Origin: CAZLMW01 sp964560875
GTDB taxonomy: Bacteria > Myxococcota_A > UBA9042
DNA: 7,926 nt
Reading direction: 5' to 3'
NCBI GenBank assembly: GCA_964560875.1
Contig: CAZLMW010000208.1
Span: forward strand, 1 to 7,926
The notes below the pieces were generated by a model. It was not told the DNA's origin and ran no database searches. It was given only the letters and a program-made list of their open reading frames with translations. Shown in pieces: positions 1-5,012 of this stretch (positions are counted from its first letter, which is position 1; each line of letters starts with the position of its first letter). A program made the translations under genes and the position numbers.

Positions 1-12
1 GACGTTCTATCG

Positions 13-23
13 GGGTCTGACCC
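13..23. repeat. Short palindrome at left edge, possible REP-like or element end
   Basis: GGGTC and GACCC form a perfect 5-bp inverted repeat around a single T. It is followed by an AT-rich stretch (about 24-41) that stands out from the GC-rich surroundings. From memory, similar GGGTC-type palindromes occur beside REP-associated or IS200-like elements in GC-rich bacteria, but I cannot confirm this without a search. The window ends 12 bases to the left, so any neighbouring element is not visible. Confidence 0.3.
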
Positions 24-179
24 TTACATATTACACTTTAGTGGCGCTGGCTCGGGACCGATGGTCACGAACGGAAAGCGACGCAGGCATAGACTATTTG
101 CCGGGGATCGGCCAGCCGCAGCCCTTTTCGAAGAAGTGCTTGTCGGCCTTGCGGCACGGAGAAACGAAACAACGCCCCC

Positions 180-230
180 GGGTGTGATCCGGCCGGGAAG
201 CGACAGCTGACCGGGTAAAAGATCACACCC
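180..230 (-). terminator. Inverted repeat behind the cyclase gene, possible terminator
   Basis: GGGTGTGATC at 180-189 and GATCACACCC at 221-230 are perfect 10-bp inverted arms around a 31-base spacer. The structure starts 20 bases beyond the cyclase stop. Read on the minus strand, the second arm is followed by a short GC run and then the T-rich stretch GTTGTTTCGTTTC, broadly like an intrinsic terminator. The long loop and the interrupted T-tract are not ideal, so it could instead be a protein-binding palindrome or an mRNA 3' stabilising hairpin. Confidence 0.4.
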
Positions 231-249
231 CCGGTTATAACGGTGCTCA

Positions 250-2241
250 CTACTTTGTTTGCATGACCCATATGCCGTCCCAGTCGTCGTCGGGAGGGTT
301 GTCCTTGAAGTGTTCACAGCGCTCTTTGTAGAGCTGGCAGACCTTGTCGTCGTGAAGCTGGAGCGCCTCGCCAAATCGCTGCAGCGCGTCGTCCCACTTG
401 CGGTCGCGATACAGGCCGATGCCCTCCTGGCTCAGCCGGAAGATCTCGTCGACGTGCGGAAACTCCCGCGTGTCCCACGCGTCGCGCGGCTCGTAGATTC
501 CGACCGGCTTGGACTTGCCCTTGACGGTTATCCGGTCGACTTCGCGCAGCGTGAACTCGTCCTTGAGCTCGCCGACCGTGAACTCGCTGACCAGCACGTG
601 GGTTCCGTAGGTCTTGTTGGCCGACTCGAGCCGCGCCGCGAGGTTCACGCCGTCGCCGATCACCGTGTAATCCATGCGCTTGGCCGACCCGATGTTGCCG
701 CTGAGGACCTCGTCGGTGTTGACGCCGATGCCGATCTCGATGGGCTCCTTGCCGTGCTTGACGCGCCGGTCGTTGAACGCCCGCAGCGACGCCAGCATCT
801 CGATCGCGGCCCGGACGGCGTGATCGGCGTCCTTTCCGGTTGCCAATGGCGCGCCGAAGACGGCCATGATCGCGTCGCCGATGTACTTATCGAGGATGCC
901 GCGCTCGCTCATCACGATGTCGGCCATGATCGTGAAGTACTCGTTGAGCATCCCGACGGTCTCGGCCGGCCCGACCCGCTCGGATAACGCGGTGAACTGG
1001 CGAATGTCGGAGAACAGCACGGTCGATGTCTGCAAGGTGCCGCCGAGCGCGTCGCCGCCTTCTTCCATCAGCTTGTCGGCCACTTCCTTGGGCACGTAGC
1101 GGGCCATCGTCGCGCGGACGCGTTTTTCGTCGCTGATGTCCTCGATCACGACCAGCCCACCAATGCGCTGATCTTTGCCGTCGTTGAGCGGGCGCACCGA
1201 CAGGTTGACGCTGCGGGAGTCGTTGCCGCCGGCGGTTTCGGAGGTGGTCAGCCAGAGCTCGACGTCGAGGGCTTCGTCGGAGTCCCCGGTGCTCATCACG
1301 CGGTCGATGGCTTCGGAGATCCACTCGTTGCGGCCGGTGAACAGCTTGGTCGCAGGGCGGTCGACGAGGGGGTCGTCTCGCGTGTGTTCCCCGGTGCCGA
1401 AAACGTGCTCGTGGGAGAATCCGAAGATGCGATATGCGGCGCCATTAGCGCGGGTGATGCGGCGGTCGGCGTCGAACGTCAGCACGCCTTCGGTCATCGA
1501 CTCGAGGATGGCGTCGCTGTAGTTCTTCATGGTCATCACCTCTTCGAACAGCTTGGCGTTTTCGATCGCCACGCTGCACTGGGAGGTGAAGGCGCCGAGG
1601 CGCTTTTCGTCGGTCTCCGTGAACGGCCCGCCGTTCTTGTTGAGCACCTGCATCACGCCGATGACCGTGCCCTGCTTGGTGCGCACCGGGTAACAGAGGA
1701 TCGAGCGGGTGCGGTAGCCGGTTTTCTTGTCGAACGACTGGTTGAAGCGTTCGTCGGCGTAGGCGTCGGGGATGTTGATGATCTCGTCGCTCTGAAAGCA
1801 GCCGCCTGCGAGGCCGAGGTGGGCTGGGAATCGGATCTCCTTGGACTGCAGGCCCTGGGCGACGTTGGACCACAGCTCGTTTGTCTTGGCGTCGTACAGA
1901 AAGAGCGTGCTCCGATCGGCGTCGAGGATCTCGGTGACCGTGTCCATGATGCGATGCAGCAGCGGCTGCAGGTTGAGCTCCTGGCTGATGGCCGTCGTCA
2001 CTTCGAGCAGGCGCGATTCCTGGGCGCGGAAGGCGGAAATCTGGCGCGTGACCATCGCAGCGACTTGCGAGCGGAAGGTCAGCAGGACGACGAGCAGCAC
2101 GCCGATGATCATGCCGATGCCGAGGATGATCTGGGTCTGCGGGTCGAGAAAATCGATGCTGAAGTTGCGCTGCGCCAACGCGGGGGCGGCGGCGAACAGC
2201 ACGAGTGCGGCGGTAATGACGGCGGATAGGCTGCGGAGCAT
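250..2241 (-). CDS. Membrane-anchored class III adenylate cyclase with GAF and PAS domains
   Basis: This 663-residue protein should convert ATP to cAMP at the inner membrane. An ATG start gives a good signal-like sequence (residues 1-23, ending APALAQ), then a membrane span (about 37-58). A GAF domain covers about 78-235 and carries NK...F...DE at 201-212, the cyclic-nucleotide-binding signature of GAF domains. A PAS domain follows (about 240-370), then the class III cyclase domain (about 395-580). Metal-binding Asp412 and Asp456, purine-contacting Lys452 and Thr526, and transition-state Asn533 and Arg537 are all visible. The Lys/Thr pair is typical of bacterial adenylate rather than guanylate cyclases. 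The last 75 residues are helical and TPR-like and end in a Trp-rich tail (DDDWDGIWVM) that I recall from other multidomain bacterial cyclases. No clear Shine-Dalgarno precedes the start. The family call is firm; ATP specificity is inferred from the residues. Confidence 0.95.
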   Translation of the reverse strand: MLRSLSAVITAALVLFAAAPALAQRNFSIDFLDPQTQIILGIGMIIGVLLVVLLTFRSQVAAMVTRQISAFRAQESRLLEVTTAISQELNLQPLLHRIMDTVTEILDADRSTLFLYDAKTNELWSNVAQGLQSKEIRFPAHLGLAGGCFQSDEIINIPDAYADERFNQSFDKKTGYRTRSILCYPVRTKQGTVIGVMQVLNKNGGPFTETDEKRLGAFTSQCSVAIENAKLFEEVMTMKNYSDAILESMTEGVLTFDADRRITRANGAAYRIFGFSHEHVFGTGEHTRDDPLVDRPATKLFTGRNEWISEAIDRVMSTGDSDEALDVELWLTTSETAGGNDSRSVNLSVRPLNDGKDQRIGGLVVIEDISDEKRVRATMARYVPKEVADKLMEEGGDALGGTLQTSTVLFSDIRQFTALSERVGPAETVGMLNEYFTIMADIVMSERGILDKYIGDAIMAVFGAPLATGKDADHAVRAAIEMLASLRAFNDRRVKHGKEPIEIGIGVNTDEVLSGNIGSAKRMDYTVIGDGVNLAARLESANKTYGTHVLVSEFTVGELKDEFTLREVDRITVKGKSKPVGIYEPRDAWDTREFPHVDEIFRLSQEGIGLYRDRKWDDALQRFGEALQLHDDKVCQLYKERCEHFKDNPPDDDWDGIWVMQTK

Positions 2242-2455
2242 GCGAACGATCGGGGATAGCGCGGTGCGGAGCGTGCAGCGAGGGCCAGCGGTGGCGGCCT
2301 CGGCCCAGGCGGGCGCGGATGATAGCGGTCGCCGGGATCGGAGGTAAGGGGCAATCTGTGGTTCGTTGTAACGAGCTGCTCGGCGGTTTTCTGGTTGCCG
2401 CGTTGTTCGGTGCTGGGTTCTTCTGTGGTTGCGACGTTAGCGGTACGCTGGCCGC
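2242..2455. other. Divergent intergenic region, cyclase / prepilin peptidase
   Basis: These 214 bases separate the two divergent start codons and must hold the promoters of both transcripts. One candidate minus-strand promoter is listed separately. The half nearest the prepilin peptidase (about 2350-2450) is richer in G and T than the rest, but I see no convincing -35/-10 pair, operator palindrome or riboswitch-like fold. Confidence 0.6.
2319..2347 (-). promoter_or_regulatory. Candidate promoter for the cyclase gene
   Basis: On the minus strand TTACCT (2347-2342) and TATCAT (2324-2319) are separated by exactly 17 bases. The -10 box matches five of six consensus positions and the -35 box three of six. 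It would give an untranslated leader of roughly 70 bases before the ATG at 2241. This is pattern matching only; in GC-rich DNA such matches can arise by chance. Confidence 0.25.
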
Positions 2456-3325
2456 GTGCTGGACCCTTCCCCGGAGCTGTTGCCGCTCGTTTACGCCGTC
2501 ATCGTTGCGTGGGGCGCGGTGTGGGGGTCGTTTCTCAATGTCGTGATCTACCGGGTGCCCGCGGGGCTGAGCGTCGTGTCGCCGCCGTCGCGTTGCCCGT
2601 CGTGTGAGACGCCGATTCGCTGGTGGCAGAACATGCCGGTGGTGTCTTTCGCGCTGCTTGGCGGCCGCTGCGGGTCGTGTCGCGCGCCGATTTCGTTTCG
2701 TTACCCGGCTGTGGAAGCGGTGACGGCGGCGTTGGCCTTGGCGGTTGCCGTGCCGTGGGTGACGGCGTGGGGTCAGGGCGAGCTTGAGACCTGGCGGGCG
2801 CTGGCCGGCATCGGGGCTGAACACGTGTTGGTGTTCGCGCTGGTGAGCATCTCCTTGATCGACGCCGATACGTTCATGATCCCCGATAGTTTGAGCCTGC
2901 CGTTGCCGCTCATCGGGATCGGTGTCGCGTTTGCGGTTGGCGATGTCCGTGGCGTGTCGTGGCAGGTCGCTGCGGCGGGTGCGGCGGCGGGTGGCTTTGG
3001 CTTGCTGGCGATGCAGTGGGGGTACTCGGCGCTGACGGGACGCGAGGGGCTCGGTACGGGTGACGTGAAGCTGCTTGCGGGGCTTGGCGCGTGGCTCGGG
3101 TTGGCGTCGCTGCCGATGGTGCTTTTCCTCGCGGCGGTGCAGGGCTTGGCGTTCGCTGTGCTGTCGACGCTGTGGTCGCCGAAGCTGGCCGAAGAGCGCG
3201 GGCTGGCGTCGCTGCGCCACGTCGCGATGCCGTTTGGGCCGTTCCTGGCGCTGGCGGGGCTGCAATGGCTGCTGTTGCATCGCGCGTTTGCCGATGTGCT
3301 CAAGCCGTTGTTGGCGATCGGCTGA
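2456..3325 (+). CDS. pilD: Type IV prepilin peptidase / N-methyltransferase
   Basis: This bifunctional inner-membrane aspartyl protease cleaves the short leader of type IV prepilins or type II secretion pseudopilins; the family also N-methylates the new N-terminus. At 289 residues it has full family length. The N-terminal signature GSFLNVVIYRVP lies at 24-35. Two cysteine pairs, Cys47/Cys50 and Cys72/Cys75, form the zinc-binding loop of the methyltransferase part. The catalytic aspartates sit in LIDADTFMIPD (136-144) and GLGTGDVKLLAGLG (Asp203). Several hydrophobic spans fill the rest. The start is GTG; an in-frame TAG 18 bases upstream leaves it as the first usable start. No strong ribosome site is visible. 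The histidine kinase begins three bases after the stop. No pilin or secretion genes are in the window, so its substrate system (type IV pilus, type II secretion or both) cannot be told; pilD is used in the family sense. Confidence 0.95.
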   Translation: MLDPSPELLPLVYAVIVAWGAVWGSFLNVVIYRVPAGLSVVSPPSRCPSCETPIRWWQNMPVVSFALLGGRCGSCRAPISFRYPAVEAVTAALALAVAVPWVTAWGQGELETWRALAGIGAEHVLVFALVSISLIDADTFMIPDSLSLPLPLIGIGVAFAVGDVRGVSWQVAAAGAAAGGFGLLAMQWGYSALTGREGLGTGDVKLLAGLGAWLGLASLPMVLFLAAVQGLAFAVLSTLWSPKLAEERGLASLRHVAMPFGPFLALAGLQWLLLHRAFADVLKPLLAIG

Positions 3326-3328
3326 ACG

Positions 3329-4528
3329 GTGCGTCTGCGAACCCGAATCATGCTGCTGGTTGGCGCTGCCCTGGCGGTGGCGTTGGTGGCGATGACGGTG
3401 CTGGCCGGTGCGTTGCTGCACCAGGCCGCGGCCGAAGCGGCGTTGGGTGACGGCGGGATCGACCGCTTGTGGGAGGCGGTTGTTGCCGCTGATCGGGTGC
3501 TCTGGCTGGCGTCGGCGGCGTTGTTCGCGGCGCTCCTTGGGGCGGCGGTGGCGGTCATTCGCGGCTTCCTGGTGGCCGACCTCGAGAAGCTGGATAGGGC
3601 CCTGGCTCGTGATGAATCCGGCGTGATCGCGCAGGACGCCGACGAGGTCGCACGGGTGCAACGGGTTTTGGCCCAGCTGCGCGAAAAGCTGCACCGGTTG
3701 GCGAGCGACAAGACCACCGGGCTGTCGGCGGTCGAGGACTATCGGACGGCCATGGCGCGGGTGACCGAGCAGCTGACGATCGCCGATCGCCTCGCGTTGA
3801 CCGGACAGCTCGCGTTGGGCGTCGCGCACGAGATCGGCGGTCCGCTGTCGGTCGCCCAGACGGCGCTGGATGTGCTGCCGTTGCTTGGCGATGGAGACGA
3901 GGAAGAGCGACGGCAGACGATGCACGACGCGACCGACGCCATCGTTCGCATCGACACGATTTTGCGCGACATGAACCGCTTTGGGCTCGACAAGACCGCG
4001 CTGCGGACGACGGGCGGCGACGACCCTGATGGTGTTGGTGATGGCGCTGATGTCGCCGTAGTTGTCGATAACGTGGCGCGCCTTGGCCGCATCCACACCA
4101 AGGTCCGCCGCAGCGAAGTGCAGATCGATGGCCCCGACAATGGCCCCGACGATCGCGGCCACGATGACGTCCTCGCCGCGATCCCGCCCGGCCGGCTCGA
4201 ACAGGTGCTGCTCAACCTCATCATCAACGCCGCGGACGCGACCGATGGCAAAGGCCCGATCGCGGTCAGGTGGAAGGCTGCCGGCGCGCGCGTTCACATC
4301 GAGGTCGCCGATGGGGGGCCCGGGATCCCGGCGGAAAAGCGCGCGCAGGTCTTTGAGCCGTTCTTCACGACCAAACCTGCCGAGCGTGGCTCCGGGCTCG
4401 GGCTTGCGGTCAGCAGGCGGCTGATCGAGCGATTTGGCGGCACGTTGTCGATCGCTGACGACGAGGCGTTGGGCGGCGCTCGGATGCAGATCGAGCTGCC
4501 CGCGCTCGCCGACACAGATGACGGGTGA
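3329..4528 (+). CDS. Membrane sensor histidine kinase, coupled to prepilin peptidase
   Basis: This 399-residue two-component sensor should autophosphorylate on His167. Two membrane spans (about 8-30 and 57-78) flank a very short outside loop of about 26 residues, too small for a classical periplasmic sensor domain. A HAMP-like linker (about 80-125) leads to the H-box, which reads HEIGGPL where HEIRNPL is usual. The ATPase domain has the N-box (Asn296/Asn300, LLNLIINAADA), G1 (Asp328, DGGPGIP), the F-box (FEPFFTTK) and G2 (GSGLGLA, 354-360). It looks like the NtrB/PilS-type kinase class. Two Asp/Gly-rich inserts (about 229-240 and 267-280) lie between H-box and N-box; the second comes from a 12-base tandem repeat. 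The start is GTG, three bases after the prepilin peptidase stop, implying translational coupling. No receiver protein is adjacent, so the partner is unknown. The signal sensed is unknown; by position it may concern pilus or secretion function. Confidence 0.92.
   Translation: MRLRTRIMLLVGAALAVALVAMTVLAGALLHQAAAEAALGDGGIDRLWEAVVAADRVLWLASAALFAALLGAAVAVIRGFLVADLEKLDRALARDESGVIAQDADEVARVQRVLAQLREKLHRLASDKTTGLSAVEDYRTAMARVTEQLTIADRLALTGQLALGVAHEIGGPLSVAQTALDVLPLLGDGDEEERRQTMHDATDAIVRIDTILRDMNRFGLDKTALRTTGGDDPDGVGDGADVAVVVDNVARLGRIHTKVRRSEVQIDGPDNGPDDRGHDDVLAAIPPGRLEQVLLNLIINAADATDGKGPIAVRWKAAGARVHIEVADGGPGIPAEKRAQVFEPFFTTKPAERGSGLGLAVSRRLIERFGGTLSIADDEALGGARMQIELPALADTDDG
4127..4162 (+). repeat. 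12-base tandem repeat inside the histidine kinase gene
   Basis: The unit GATGGCCCCGAC is followed directly by AATGGCCCCGAC, then a diverged third unit GATCGCGGCCAC. In frame they encode DGPD, NGPD and DRGH (residues 267-278). The period is a whole number of codons, so copy-number change would lengthen or shorten the loop without a frameshift. The segment lies just before the N-box of the ATP-binding domain. Confidence 0.75.
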
Positions 4529-4705
4529 CGAGATGACAGACCGCTGCTCGGAAACGTCTTCGTCCAGCCCGAGTACCGACGCCGCGGATGCCATAAAGCG
4601 CTGCTGACAGCCCGGATTCAGATGGCGACGCGCTTGGACCTGACAACGCTCGTTGTCGACTGCGAGGCGGGCTCAGCGAGCGAACGAAACACCGAGCGCG
4701 CTGGA
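4529..4705 (+). pseudogene. GNAT acetyltransferase remnant (core only)
   Basis: The frame that follows the histidine kinase stop directly reads like the acetyl-CoA-binding core of a GNAT N-acetyltransferase. It has a strand LLGNVFV, then QPEYRRRGCHKALL (the RxxGx pyrophosphate-binding turn and helix), then a second strand LTTLVVDCEAGSASER and ERAG. In intact GNATs this region is preceded by some 60-80 residues and followed by the rest of the fold, usually starting with a Phe. Here there is no start codon between the kinase stop and the core, and after ERAG the sequence becomes Arg/Pro-rich with no resemblance to the family. Third-position GC is slightly lower than in the intact neighbours, in keeping with decay. 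I read it as a truncated pseudogene whose 5' end was lost at or near the kinase stop. The substrate cannot be guessed. Confidence 0.6.
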
Positions 4706-5012
4706 CAGCCGAAAGATCCGCCGCATCTGGGGCTTCGAGCTCGCGAGCGTCATCGTGAACCCCCGCGGACACCTTCAGCGCGCGACCAGCTTGTGCTTGG
4801 ACGAGGTGAAGCGGAGCCGCGACTTGATCTCGAAAATGATCGGGATCTTGCCGTGAAAGTTCCACGTACCGTGGTCGGGAGCTCGCCTTGAGGCAGGTCT
4901 TTGGAGACGACGCGGAAGCGAAGAGCGCGCACAGGTGGCGCGATGCATCGACAACAGGTCGCGATGAACGCGCTGCCCAAGGCCCGAATTTCACGTTGAT
5001 AACGCGACAATA
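4706..5012. other. Non-genic segment with broken coding-like frames
   Basis: No intact gene is supportable between the GNAT remnant and the end of the fused synthase gene. On the minus strand, RFRVVSKDLPQGELPTTV (about 4867-4920), followed in another frame by HGTWNFHGKIPIIFEIKSR and a TGA near 4786, looks like a protein C-terminus broken by a frameshift near 4870. On the plus strand, KIRRIWGFELASVIVNPRG (from about 4713) also looks coding-like. The two frames share third codon positions, so GC bias cannot decide between them. I do not recognise either. The segment lies between convergent genes and has probably decayed. Confidence 0.45.

Larger units (their letters stand above)
1..249. other. 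Intergenic region downstream of the cyclase
   Basis: I see no supportable intact gene here. It holds the left-edge palindrome and the inverted repeat at 180-230. One minus-strand frame ending at a TAG at 94-96 reads like a protein C-terminus (FFEKGCGWPIPGK), but it is only about 42 codons long, has no start codon and is closed upstream by a stop at 223-225. It may be a decayed gene tail or chance. Confidence 0.5.

Noticed and set aside
94..222. Short minus-strand frame ending RKADKHFFEKGCGWPIPGK.
   Set aside because: Protein-like in composition but without a start codon, only about 42 codons long and closed upstream by a stop; kept as a note in the intergenic entry only.
259..2229. Plus-strand open frames (259-987 and 1384-2229) opposite the cyclase.
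   Set aside because: They mirror the cyclase codons, are Val/Asp/Ala-rich, and show no domain; the cyclase has every catalytic residue.
1445..4594. A minus-strand open frame of about 1,049 codons opposite the kinase and prepilin peptidase and running into the cyclase.
   Set aside because: It is Arg/Pro/His/Gln-rich with no recognisable domain and overlaps three well-supported genes. GC-rich coding DNA commonly leaves such antisense frames open.
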